Origin: CAYMEV01 sp964389675 [NCBI: uncultured Candidatus Sumerlaeota bacterium]
GTDB lineage: Bacteria > CAYMEV01
Direction of reading: 5' to 3'
DNA length: 64,000 nucleotides
Assembly (NCBI GenBank): GCA_964389675.1
Contig: CAYMEV010000006.1
Location: forward strand, 45,092 to 109,091
Shown piece by piece: positions 53,493 to 62,087 of this stretch. The position numbers and the translations under genes were made by a program. Each line of letters starts with the position of its first letter. Position 1 is the stretch's first letter. The notes beneath the pieces are model-generated. The model was not told the origin of the DNA and searched no databases. It saw only the letters and a list, made by a program, of their open reading frames with translations.

Positions 53493-53954
53493 CTATTCCT
53501 CGTCCGACTTCTCAACTGGTATATAGATATAAACCTTCTGGCCATCGCAGAAATGCTCTGGATAATATTCAAATGATGGCCCGGAAACAATCTTAAACTC
53601 ATTTTGTTTCCTGAATTCCTCGTAGATATTATTGTAGCACGAAAGCATTTCTGGCAGAGTCGTCTTGAAAACTGCATAACTCTGTTCAGGAATATTTTTT
53701 AAGGACATTTTCTCAGGGATTTCCGAAACACAGCTTACTTCTCTTCCTGCAATATATTCGAACTCCCCTGTTTCACAATTATAATTATCGCACACACCAT
53801 AATAGATTCCATGATCTGCAGTATTCTTAAGGCTGTTAATATCCTTAAAGAACTGTTCGTTCCACAGCTTTGTTATTTCCTGGTTCTCATTTTTCCCCCT
53901 GTAAAGCACACCTGCAACAGTAAAGGCTCTCCTTCTTTTAATTTCAAAATTCAT
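53493..53954 (-). CDS. GyrI-like/effector-binding domain protein
   Basis: I place the start at ATG 53954 (153 residues), preceded by AAAGGAGGG. The protein is one AraC-effector-binding/GyrI-like domain without a DNA-binding part: FTVAGVLYRGKN, IPKLW-type ITKLWNEQFF, YYGVCDNY, then FEYIAGREVS and SYAVFKTTLPEM, ending GPSFEYYPEHFCDG...VYIYIPVE. Free-standing members bind or hydrolyse lipophilic small molecules. An inverted repeat overlaps its -10, suggesting local control. Confidence 0.82.
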   Translation of the reverse strand: MNFEIKRRRAFTVAGVLYRGKNENQEITKLWNEQFFKDINSLKNTADHGIYYGVCDNYNCETGEFEYIAGREVSCVSEIPEKMSLKNIPEQSYAVFKTTLPEMLSCYNNIYEEFRKQNEFKIVSGPSFEYYPEHFCDGQKVYIYIPVEKSDEE

Positions 53955-53976
53955 TCCTTCCCTCCTTTTAAGCATC

Positions 53977-53999
53977 TTTTACTATGAATTATAGTAAAA
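53977..53999 (-). promoter_or_regulatory. Palindrome overlapping the -10 of the GyrI-like gene
   Basis: ttttactat and atagtaaaa form a perfect 9-bp inverted repeat with a 5-base centre. On the minus strand a TATAAT hexamer (plus 53988-53993) sits in its middle. It lies 22 bases upstream of the chosen ATG, so it can act as operator or as an RNA hairpin in the leader. Confidence 0.5.
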
Positions 54000-54187
54000 T
54001 AAATAATCCTAAAAAATAAAATTTATATATTTATATTCCGGTATGTATTAATGTTCCTGGTCATCTGTTATTTTTCATAAAGACCTGAAAAACTGGAGGA
54101 TTTAATTTAACTGCTCATTTGTATTTTGCTGTAAAACGGCATTAACCTGACAATAGCCTTTTTATTGTTATCCAGTTATTCATCTAT

Positions 54188-55408
54188 TCAGGAACCAGGG
54201 AAAAAAATATCTTTTTGCAGCTTTTCAAGAGCAGGCCTGGCAAAAAGAAAACCCTGAAAATATTCTATGCCCTGGTTTTTTAACCAGGCATATTCTTCAG
54301 GTGTTTCAACCCCCTCAGCTATAATATCGATCCCGAGTCCTGTGCATGTTCTGATAATACCATGTATGATTGCCTGCCTTGGCCCGCTTTTTTCAATATT
54401 CCTTATCAGCATTATATCAAGCTTTACAAAATCAGGCTGATATTCTGCAAGAAGGTTCAGCCCTGCATACCCGGCACCAAAATCATCGAGTGCAAAAGCC
54501 ATCCCGGATCGGCGATAGTCAATAATATTTTCCCTGAACTGCTCATAATCCTTGATTATTTCGCTTTCCAGTATCTCGAGGATAATATCTGAAGGCTTGA
54601 TAATGTTTTGTTCTGCAGCTTTCAGTATGGATGTAATGGCAGTGGGTGAACTATTAATGTTTGAAGGGGGAAAATTTATGTTGAGCCTGGTCCTGATACC
54701 CAGCCTCCTTGCCATGGAAACAGCATCAATGCGGCATTGCTCATGGAATTCAACCCTTTTTTCAGCAGGTACCTTTTCCAGTACAGATCCTGCAGGCTGA
54801 TTCTCCCTGCCTCTGAGTAATGCCTCATAGCTGTAGATAGTATTTGAAGGAGTATGCACTATCGGCTGAAAGGCAAAAGAATAGAAATTATCACTAAGAA
54901 CAGCCCGGGATTTTGAGATCTCCTGGGCAGGGACAGCAGGAGAAGGGCCTGTTATAGATGAACGCCAGTAGCCGTCCATGAAGGCTGAGAGTATTTTGCG
55001 GGCTCGTCCTGGGCTGATATTTATAAATGTTTCCCTGCGGGCAAAATAATCATTTATACCGACTATTTGATCCAGCTGTTCAGGTGAGACATCGGCATAT
55101 CCCATGGTCCAGTCACCGAAGGAGCGTTCTGCGATGGGTTCCCGTATTATCAGGGTTATGCTGTCATGGCGTTTATCATTTGAAATTTCCCTAAAAAGCC
55201 TGTCAACTTTTGATGCATCACCCTCAAGGACCTGCAGGAAGCTACCTTCTACATAAAGAAGAATACCTGTTATATTATTTTCTGAATTATGCTTTCTTGC
55301 ATTTTTAAGAAGGATGCCAAGATCTTCACTGTCCATGGGCCTTATTGCTGCAGAGCAGTATATTAAATGAATAAGACTGTGTTCTTTCGGAATATCCGGC
55401 TTTTCCAA
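54188..55408 (-). CDS. BLUF-EAL light-regulated c-di-GMP phosphodiesterase
   Basis: 406 residues; the start is TTG 55408, since no in-frame ATG lies upstream and the next Met (25) is inside the BLUF domain. BLUF domain about 11-105: Tyr17, Asn41, Gln59, Trp100 and Met102 sit at the same spacing as the flavin-site residues of AppA. EAL domain about 170-403: Glu195 of EALLRG, the NINFPPSN strand, ILEILES, ALDDFGAGYAGL, KLDIMLI and the closing AEGVET. All metal and catalytic residues appear present, so blue light should change c-di-GMP hydrolysis, as in BlrP1. No GGDEF protein is in the window. Confidence 0.93.
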   Translation of the reverse strand: MEKPDIPKEHSLIHLIYCSAAIRPMDSEDLGILLKNARKHNSENNITGILLYVEGSFLQVLEGDASKVDRLFREISNDKRHDSITLIIREPIAERSFGDWTMGYADVSPEQLDQIVGINDYFARRETFINISPGRARKILSAFMDGYWRSSITGPSPAVPAQEISKSRAVLSDNFYSFAFQPIVHTPSNTIYSYEALLRGRENQPAGSVLEKVPAEKRVEFHEQCRIDAVSMARRLGIRTRLNINFPPSNINSSPTAITSILKAAEQNIIKPSDIILEILESEIIKDYEQFRENIIDYRRSGMAFALDDFGAGYAGLNLLAEYQPDFVKLDIMLIRNIEKSGPRQAIIHGIIRTCTGLGIDIIAEGVETPEEYAWLKNQGIEYFQGFLFARPALEKLQKDIFFPGS

Positions 55409-55552
55409 TGTTTCTAACCATCCCTGCCAATATTTATATAAAGAATAATAGCATTATAATCATATAAATCAATATTGCAGTTATATTTTTTATTGTCTGT
55501 ACATGCAAGCAGGAAGCAGGAACAATAAAATTCAATTTCATGCTCAATAATA

Positions 55553-56449
55553 CTAAAGGAACATGAACACAACCCCCATTACAGCAATAAAGGTTCCTGT
55601 TATTTCAGGCATATTGACCTTTTCATTAAAAAGGATCACAGCAGGCGGTATGATGAGGATTGGAACCACCGAATTCAATGTAGCAGTTACTCCGGCTGTA
55701 GTATAATGAAGTGCCAGGAGCCCTAATGATACTCCCAGAAAAGGCCCGAAAAAGGCGCCGGTGGAGATCCGAAGCATTGCTGTGGCCTGTTTAACAGCAT
55801 ACTTTACCCGATGCCAGCGTTTGCCTGTACTCAAAATAATTATAAAGCTGAAAATCCCTGCAATTATTCTGACCTGGGTACTTGCAAAGGCATCAAATGT
55901 GCGCATGCCAAGCTTGCTGAAGATGAGCCCCGTTGACTGTCCGAGAACACCTCCAAATGCAAACAGGCATCCTTTAAGAAGGCTTGATTTTTTTATATCC
56001 CCGTCACTGCTTTTTTTGCGGAATAATATCACCATGACCACACCTGATATGGTAAAAAACATTCCGATCCACTGAGAGAGCGCAAGCATCTCTCCTAAGG
56101 CAAAAATCCCAATTACTGTGGTCACAAGAGGGACAAGGCTCATTATCAGCATTGACAGCCTTGCGCCTATCTCAATAAAAGCCTGAAACAAAAACAGGTC
56201 ACCAAGAGCAAACCCTATAACACCGCTTATACCAAGATATACCCATGCTTTGCTGTCAAGGCCTGAAGGAATAAAAGCCATTCCTCTTAATAAATTAAGA
56301 AAACCTATAAAGAAGAAGGCCATAACAAGCCTTATAAAGTTTACGCTCAGGGAACCTACCCTTTTCCCTGCTGACTCAAAGGAGAGAGCTGTTATAGACC
56401 AGCAGAAGGCGGTGGATAATGCAAGTATTTCTCCTGTGTACTGGCTCAA
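55553..56449 (-). CDS. EamA/DMT-superfamily transporter
   Basis: 298 residues, ten hydrophobic segments in two EamA halves (about 6-135 and 155-296). Typical motifs: ALSTAFCWSITALSFE, FLFQAFIEIGARLSMLIMSLVPLVT in the first half and LALHYTTAGVTATLNSVVPILIIPPAVILFNEKV in the second. The start is TTG 56449. Likely exports amino acids or related metabolites; substrate unknown. Confidence 0.9.
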   Translation of the reverse strand: MSQYTGEILALSTAFCWSITALSFESAGKRVGSLSVNFIRLVMAFFFIGFLNLLRGMAFIPSGLDSKAWVYLGISGVIGFALGDLFLFQAFIEIGARLSMLIMSLVPLVTTVIGIFALGEMLALSQWIGMFFTISGVVMVILFRKKSSDGDIKKSSLLKGCLFAFGGVLGQSTGLIFSKLGMRTFDAFASTQVRIIAGIFSFIIILSTGKRWHRVKYAVKQATAMLRISTGAFFGPFLGVSLGLLALHYTTAGVTATLNSVVPILIIPPAVILFNEKVNMPEITGTFIAVMGVVFMFL

Positions 56450-56760
56450 GTATAATTTCCCTTATTGAATTTCATATTTGTACGTTAATTTATACTGCAG
56501 GGTTTCCTGTTTTGCAATATTGAATTTCAATATGGTATAATACGGAAGCCAGTCTTGTTTCCCCAGGTTTTTCAAGCAGTCTATTTGTAACCTTCGGCAG
56601 AAATTTTTTTACAGGGGATACCAGTAGAAGTACATGCTGACAATAAATGAATATATAAAAGCGCTTTAGATCAGATATAAACAGATCCGTTATTTTTGTA
56701 CAAATTATGAATTAATGATTTATATTATTTTATATCAAGACCATGATGATGGAGATTTAA
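56450..56760. other. Divergent intergenic region with palindromic promoter
   Basis: It holds the promoter listed separately. On the minus strand there is also a start-less open frame from about 56710 to 56490 (73 codons, containing KVTNRLLEKPGETRLASVL) which reads like coding sequence but cannot be assigned; it may be a gene remnant or chance. Confidence 0.35.
56512..56541 (+). promoter_or_regulatory. Plus-strand promoter with a 17-bp palindrome in its spacer
   Basis: TTGCAA (56512-56517), an 18-base spacer and a perfect TATAAT (56536-56541). The spacer contains ATATTGAA-T-TTCAATAT (56517-56533), a perfect palindrome that a dimeric repressor could occupy. The next start codon is 220 bases downstream. 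Confidence 0.45.
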
Positions 56761-57114
56761 ATGGCAAATATTGATATAGACTGTAATCCCGATATAAAGC
56801 CGGATGATATAATTAAAATATTAAATAAAAAGTACGGGGAAAAATATAAGATATACCCTTCAAAATTAATTGGCCTGGATATTGTTGTAAGAAAATCAGC
56901 CTATATAGGAACCGGGATAAGATTAATAAAAAGGGGAAAAAGCATTCAGCTGAAGATTCTGCAGATTTCCCCCGATGCTTTTGCCAGGGTTCTGTCTGCC
57001 AGCCTTATAGGCTTTTTCATGTTTAGAAAACCAATGCGGGATCTGGAAAATGAGATTACAGCTTATATGCTTGAATGCCCGGAGCTAAAAAAGCATAATA
57101 CTTCTATAATTTAA
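56761..57114 (+). CDS. Hypothetical protein, 117 residues
   Basis: Not recognised. It has a good ribosome site (GGAG) and normal codon use. The N-terminal half alternates strands and a helix with an IDCNPDIKPDDIIKILNKKYG opening; a short hydrophobic run (about 78-90, RVLSASLIGFFMF) may be a membrane-touching helix. Probably cytosolic or membrane-associated. It precedes the alpha/beta hydrolase gene by 122 bases on the same strand. Confidence 0.6.
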   Translation: MANIDIDCNPDIKPDDIIKILNKKYGEKYKIYPSKLIGLDIVVRKSAYIGTGIRLIKRGKSIQLKILQISPDAFARVLSASLIGFFMFRKPMRDLENEITAYMLECPELKKHNTSII

Positions 57115-57236
57115 ATTTGCGAATGAAGGTCCATTTATTAGAATATAATCATAAACAGGAAAGGAAAATCAGGTTCTGATGATTTTTGGAAGATATGAAG
57201 ATATTTACTGTTTCTTAGATATATGGTGCTTTTGAT

Positions 57237-58028
57237 ATGCCTTATAAAGAAACAAACAGGCGTCTGCACGGGTTGCCTCCATACAGGGTTGCAGTTGTCC
57301 ATGGAGGCCCGGGAGCAACAGGAAGCGTTGCTGACCTTGCTTCAGAGCTCGGCAGGTACTTTGGCACAATTGAGCCTTTTCAGACCAGGGAAAGCATAGA
57401 CGAGCTTGTATCAGAACTGCGTGATCTGCTCCCTGACAGCCCGGTGGTACTTATAGGGCATTCCTGGGGTGCATGGCTGTCTATAATATTTGCTTCGGCT
57501 TACCCTGATATTGTTAAAAAGCTGATACTGGTATCAAGCGGGCCATTTAATGAAGGATATGTTCCCTGTATCGAGAGAAAGAGGCTCGATAAACTGGATA
57601 AATATGGTAAAAAGGCCTATTTTGACCTGATGGTTAAAATAGCTGAAACACCTGATGATAATTCATATCTGTTGAAATTTGCCAGGCTTATTTCTGAAGC
57701 AGATAATTACAGCATACTGCCGGAAAGCAGCGAAAATCCCCTGAAGATTGATATAAGACTATACAGGTCGATATGGTCGGAAGCCTTACTGCTTAGAAGA
57801 TCAGGCAGTCTGCTAAATCTTGCAGGCAAGGTTGATGCAAAAATAGTAGTAATACATGGCAAAGACGACCCGCATCCTTATAAAGGCGTTGAAAAGCCTC
57901 TCAGAGAAGCAAATATTGATATCGGTTTTCATCTGCTTTTCAGGTGCGGCCATTATCCATGGCGTGAAATTCATGCCAGGGAAGAATTTTTAAATATTTT
58001 GATATCTGAGATAGAAAATGCATTTTGA
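57237..58028 (+). CDS. Alpha/beta hydrolase
   Basis: 263 residues. HGGPG (oxyanion, VAVVHGGPGATGS), nucleophile elbow GHSWGA near residue 80, acidic residue in VIHGKDDPHPYKG and catalytic His in FRCGHYPWRE. HGGPG plus GHSWG is shared with proline iminopeptidases (S33), though the cap differs, so an aminopeptidase or esterase role is possible. No signal peptide. A weak ribosome site. It sits 72 bases before the oligopeptidase gene. Confidence 0.82.
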   Translation: MPYKETNRRLHGLPPYRVAVVHGGPGATGSVADLASELGRYFGTIEPFQTRESIDELVSELRDLLPDSPVVLIGHSWGAWLSIIFASAYPDIVKKLILVSSGPFNEGYVPCIERKRLDKLDKYGKKAYFDLMVKIAETPDDNSYLLKFARLISEADNYSILPESSENPLKIDIRLYRSIWSEALLLRRSGSLLNLAGKVDAKIVVIHGKDDPHPYKGVEKPLREANIDIGFHLLFRCGHYPWREIHAREEFLNILISEIENAF

Positions 58029-58100
58029 CAGATTTAGTAAAAATATATAGAAATATATATATGATTATAGATTATGAAAAAGCAATATTGAGGTGATAGA

Positions 58101-60143
58101 ATGGATTATGCAAAAAAACCCCCCAATGCCAGGAAAGAGACAAAAATACTTGAATTGCACGGTGACAAAAGAGCAGATCCCTATTTCTGGATGAATGACA
58201 GAGACAATCAGGAGGTAATAAACCATCTTAAGGAAGAAAATGCCTACAGAAAAGCTGTTATGAAGGATATAATGCCCCTGGCTGATAAACTCTACAGGGA
58301 AATAAAATCGAGGATACAGGAAGATGACAAATCTGTTCCATTCAAGAAAGGGGATTACTTCTATTATGAAAAGCATGAAAAGGGGAAGGAGTATCCCATA
58401 TTCTGCCGAAGGGAAAAATCCCTGGACAGCCCGGAGGAAATATTCTGCGACATGAATGAATATGCAGAGCCTCATAGTTATTTTACAGGCGAAGCAGTAA
58501 CATCTCATGATAATAAATGGTTTGCACTGATAACAGACAGGATTGGCAGATTTTTATATACTGCAGTAATAAAAAAGTTTAAAACAGAGGAGCAGATAAA
58601 GGTAAACCTTGAAAATCTTTCCGGCTCAATAGCCTGGTCATCGGATAACCTCAGAATAATAGCTGTGCAGAAGGACCCTGTCACGCTTAGGGCATGCAGG
58701 GTTCTTTCCTATAACATACATACAGCTGATAGCTCCATTATTTATGAAGAGAATGACCCGGCTTTCTCTGTCTATCTAAAAGAATCTGCAGATAAAAAGT
58801 ATATTTTTATTATCAGCACATCAACACTCTCTACTGAAATCCATTATTTATATTCTGATAATCCGGAGCAGGCATATCTTTTTTCAAAGAGAGAACTGAA
58901 CCTTCTATATGAAGTTAACAGCATAAATGATAGATTCTTCATTTTAGCAAGCTTTAACAAAAGGAATTTTGAATTGCTGACAGCAGACTCTGATGATACA
59001 GAAAAAGCATTCTGGAGATCAGTGATCCCTTCAAGGAAAGATGTTGAAATTGATGATATTGCATTTTTCTCTGATTATATGGTCCTTTCAGAAAGAGAGA
59101 ATGCTCTCACAAACATAAGGATACTAAGCTATGATCTAAAAACAGATTTTAGGATTGATTTCGGCCTTGAAGCATATTATGCCTATGTAATTGATATTAA
59201 TGAAGCAGAATCCAATCTTTTAAGGTACTCTGTTCAAAGCATCAATACTCCTCCTGAAATCTATGAATATGACCTTGTAAAAAACAGCAGGACCCTTATG
59301 AAAAGAAAGAAGGTAAAAGGAGGTTTCCAGCCATCGGATTACCAGGTTAAAAGGCTGTTTCTTAAAGCAAGGGATAATACCATGATCCCCGTTTCTTTGG
59401 CATACAGAAAAAACCTTTTCCGCAAGGGCAATAACCCTCTTTTAATAAAAGGCTACGGATCATATGGCTATCCTAATGATCCAGTTTTTGATAACAGCAC
59501 AATAAGCCTTCTTGACAGGGGATTTCTGCTTGCAATAGCACATGTCAGGGGCGGTGGAGAGCTGGGAAGGGCATGGTATGAGAACGGAAAACTCCATAAA
59601 AAGAAAAACACATTCTATGATTTTATAGACTCTACCATAAACCTTCTGCAGATTGGCTACGGAGATAAGGAAAGGGTATTCGGGATGGGTGGAAGCGCAG
59701 GAGGCTTGCTTATAGGTGCAGTAGCAAATATGAGGGGAGACCTGTACAAGGCTCTGGTTCCAACCGTACCATTTGTAGATGTGGTAACTACAATGCTGGA
59801 CGAATCAATCCCTCTGACAACATTTGAGTACAATGAATGGGGAAATCCGAAGGATAAAAAAGACTATGATTATATGCTCAGCTATTCGCCATATGACAAT
59901 GTAAAGAGAAAGCCATATCCCCATATGTATATTCTTTCAGGGTTTCATGATTCCCAGGTCCAATACTGGGAGCCGGCAAAATGGGCAGCCAAACTGAGAG
60001 AGAATAAGACCAATGACAGCCTGATACTGTTTGAATGCGATATGTCCAGCGGGCATGGAGGCCCAAGCGGCAGGTTCAAAGGTATAAGGAGAACTGCTGG
60101 CATATGGGCTTTCTTGCTGGATCTTGCAGAATTAAGGGAATAA
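58101..60143 (+). CDS. ptrB: Oligopeptidase B-like prolyl oligopeptidase (S9A)
   Basis: 680 residues, close to the length of PtrB. N-terminal beta-propeller (about 60-400) opened by DPYFWMNDRDN, then the catalytic alpha/beta domain: HVRGGGELGRAWYENGK, catalytic serine in GMGGSAGG, Asp in LSGFHDSQVQYWEP, His in SGHGGPSGR. It cleaves short peptides, typically after Arg/Lys, in the cytosol or periplasm; no signal peptide is seen. GAGGTGA precedes the ATG. Confidence 0.9.
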   Translation: MDYAKKPPNARKETKILELHGDKRADPYFWMNDRDNQEVINHLKEENAYRKAVMKDIMPLADKLYREIKSRIQEDDKSVPFKKGDYFYYEKHEKGKEYPIFCRREKSLDSPEEIFCDMNEYAEPHSYFTGEAVTSHDNKWFALITDRIGRFLYTAVIKKFKTEEQIKVNLENLSGSIAWSSDNLRIIAVQKDPVTLRACRVLSYNIHTADSSIIYEENDPAFSVYLKESADKKYIFIISTSTLSTEIHYLYSDNPEQAYLFSKRELNLLYEVNSINDRFFILASFNKRNFELLTADSDDTEKAFWRSVIPSRKDVEIDDIAFFSDYMVLSERENALTNIRILSYDLKTDFRIDFGLEAYYAYVIDINEAESNLLRYSVQSINTPPEIYEYDLVKNSRTLMKRKKVKGGFQPSDYQVKRLFLKARDNTMIPVSLAYRKNLFRKGNNPLLIKGYGSYGYPNDPVFDNSTISLLDRGFLLAIAHVRGGGELGRAWYENGKLHKKKNTFYDFIDSTINLLQIGYGDKERVFGMGGSAGGLLIGAVANMRGDLYKALVPTVPFVDVVTTMLDESIPLTTFEYNEWGNPKDKKDYDYMLSYSPYDNVKRKPYPHMYILSGFHDSQVQYWEPAKWAAKLRENKTNDSLILFECDMSSGHGGPSGRFKGIRRTAGIWAFLLDLAELRE

Positions 60144-60238
60144 TGCATTTATCAGCAGATTAAAATAGGATACATTTAATCATCGGAAATTAACCTTGGG
60201 TCAATTCCTGTGCTTTTTCTTTACAGCATAAATCAGCC

Positions 60239-60748
60239 TCAAAAGATGAACCCGAAAGGGAATCTTTCACAGGAAAGAAGGTTTATATCAAAACCTGGGC
60301 TAAGGCTGATGCCCATTACTGTATTATCCTCTTTCAGCAGTTCTTCATTGCAGATGTGAAGTGAACAGTCAGATATCCTGACATACCCCAGGCCTTTATA
60401 GAATCCAGCAATATCCGGGCTGCAGCCTAAAACTGCAAAAGGCAGCTCCTGCAGAAAAAGGTCTTCATGAACATTCTGCATCAGCAGGGTGCCGATCCCC
60501 TTTCGCTGAAAGGAAGGCTCTACACAGACACCTCCTATATACCATCCCTCGAAATAGCGATGCTTGATAATAAACCACCGCCTCTGCACCGAAACATGAG
60601 CCAAAAGCCGATCACCGGACATCAGAAGCCAGCGCTGATTGGCAGGCCATAAAGGTGAATCATCTCCTCCAAGTGCGCCTTTGAGGAGATGAAGGATAGA
60701 GGCAGTGTCCATGCCAATATCATCATGGATATGCTCAATTTTCATCAC
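60239..60748 (-). CDS. GNAT family N-acetyltransferase
   Basis: 169 residues. Acetyl-CoA motif A is VCVEPSFQRKGIGTLLMQNV (about 95-114), followed by FAVLGCSPDIAGFYKGLGYVRI (motif B). Substrate unknown. It can start at GTG 60748 or ATG 60745; GGAG lies 8-11 bases upstream. Convergent with ptrB. Confidence 0.88.
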   Translation of the reverse strand: MMKIEHIHDDIGMDTASILHLLKGALGGDDSPLWPANQRWLLMSGDRLLAHVSVQRRWFIIKHRYFEGWYIGGVCVEPSFQRKGIGTLLMQNVHEDLFLQELPFAVLGCSPDIAGFYKGLGYVRISDCSLHICNEELLKEDNTVMGISLSPGFDINLLSCERFPFGFIF

Positions 60749-60799
60749 TTACGGTACTCCATATGAAAATGTCTTAGTACCTGGCATGTAAATTGTCCC

Positions 60800-62032
60800 T
60801 TATCGGGAAGCATTCCCAAAGACAGACATCAGCCAGTCATAGGCTACGGCAGCTGAAAAGCTTAAATTTCCGACCTGACAATGTGAATCAGCTCCCTCTG
60901 ACTGGGAAAAACTATATTCAGTGACACTGCCGGATACTTTTTCGCAAAACTCCCTGAACTGCACCGCAGGCTCCCCGCCTTCTCCTTCCCCTACGAGTGC
61001 CAGGCATGGACAATGAATATTATGCAGGTATTCGCTGTTGGCAAAACGCTTCAGATAGATAAAAACATCACGGAAAGAATCCTGCTTAAACCGTCTTATA
61101 AGGTTTGCGCTCATTTCTTTAGCCTGCACAGGTAAAATGCTGTCCGGAATATCAGGAATATCACTTAGCCTGAAATTTTCTTCATCTTTCATATCTGCAG
61201 AGTCCTCCCCTACAAAGGCAACCATATAAGCATGAAGATCCGTAATGGGAGAATTGGCAATTAGAGCTTTTATCCTGCCATCAAATGCAGCAGCTCTCAC
61301 TGCAAAATATCCCCCAAAGCTGATTCCCATCATACAAATTTTATCCTTTCTGACATCCTGCCTTCCCCAGCACCAATCCAGGACAGCCTTGGCAGGGTTT
61401 TCATAATCCGGCTCAAATCCTGAATCCGGAGAAAATCGAAGTGTATCCATCTGCCCGGGGCCTGAGAAAAGAACTATATTAAACCCTCTCTCCAGTCCTG
61501 CCCTTCCCCTTGCAATATACTCCTCTTCCCTGGTACCGTCAAAACCGCTTAATATTATCAGTGTAGGCCTTTCTATATCATTCTCATCAGGCTTCATAAA
61601 ATAGACAGGCAGGACAATGTCCTTATAGGGAAGCATAATCTCCTCAAATGTATGTGCTGAACATTTCATTGCTTCAAGAAAACATTCTCTGGATCTTAAG
61701 CCCAGTGCCCTGTGCTTTTCAGCATGGCACGGGGAATAATACTCCGCAGCCCTGTAGCTGTTGCAGGCTTTCAGATACTGATCCCTTGCACTTATGACAA
61801 AGCCTTTTTTCAGCCTTTCTGCTGCATCTGTTTCCTCTTTTTCTGCTAATTTTTCATACTGCATAACCCAGCTTTCAGGGATCCCATCTTCTATTCGCGA
61901 TGCTGCGTAAAAGCACTCCCCAGATGATGCTCCGCCATACACTACTGAACCAAGCTGTCTTAAAAGCTGGAAATCCATCTCTGAATCATTGAATCCCTTG
62001 ACCCTGGTCTTGCTTCTTTTCAATCCGGCCAA
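60800..62032 (-). CDS. Alpha/beta hydrolase, FrsA/DUF1100-like esterase
   Basis: 410 residues starting at TTG 62032 (AAGGGGG upstream). An N-terminal helical region (about 1-130; the KACNSYRAAEYY type helix typical of FrsA-like and bacilysin-type hydrolases) precedes the catalytic domain: LIILSGFDGTREE (oxyanion), nucleophile GISFGG, and a C-terminal ALVGEGEGGEP with His in GADSHCQVGN. Likely cytosolic carboxylesterase; substrate unknown. Confidence 0.82.
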   Translation of the reverse strand: MAGLKRSKTRVKGFNDSEMDFQLLRQLGSVVYGGASSGECFYAASRIEDGIPESWVMQYEKLAEKEETDAAERLKKGFVISARDQYLKACNSYRAAEYYSPCHAEKHRALGLRSRECFLEAMKCSAHTFEEIMLPYKDIVLPVYFMKPDENDIERPTLIILSGFDGTREEEYIARGRAGLERGFNIVLFSGPGQMDTLRFSPDSGFEPDYENPAKAVLDWCWGRQDVRKDKICMMGISFGGYFAVRAAAFDGRIKALIANSPITDLHAYMVAFVGEDSADMKDEENFRLSDIPDIPDSILPVQAKEMSANLIRRFKQDSFRDVFIYLKRFANSEYLHNIHCPCLALVGEGEGGEPAVQFREFCEKVSGSVTEYSFSQSEGADSHCQVGNLSFSAAVAYDWLMSVFGNASR

Positions 62033-62087
62033 AACTGTACCCCCTTTTTGTATATTTTGAAACTGTCTACAGATCAGTATTAATTAA

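Noticed and set aside
56490-56710. A start-less minus-strand frame of about 73 codons with gene-like composition
   Set aside because: No start codon, no family recognised, and it overlaps a good plus-strand promoter; chance in AT-rich DNA is likely.
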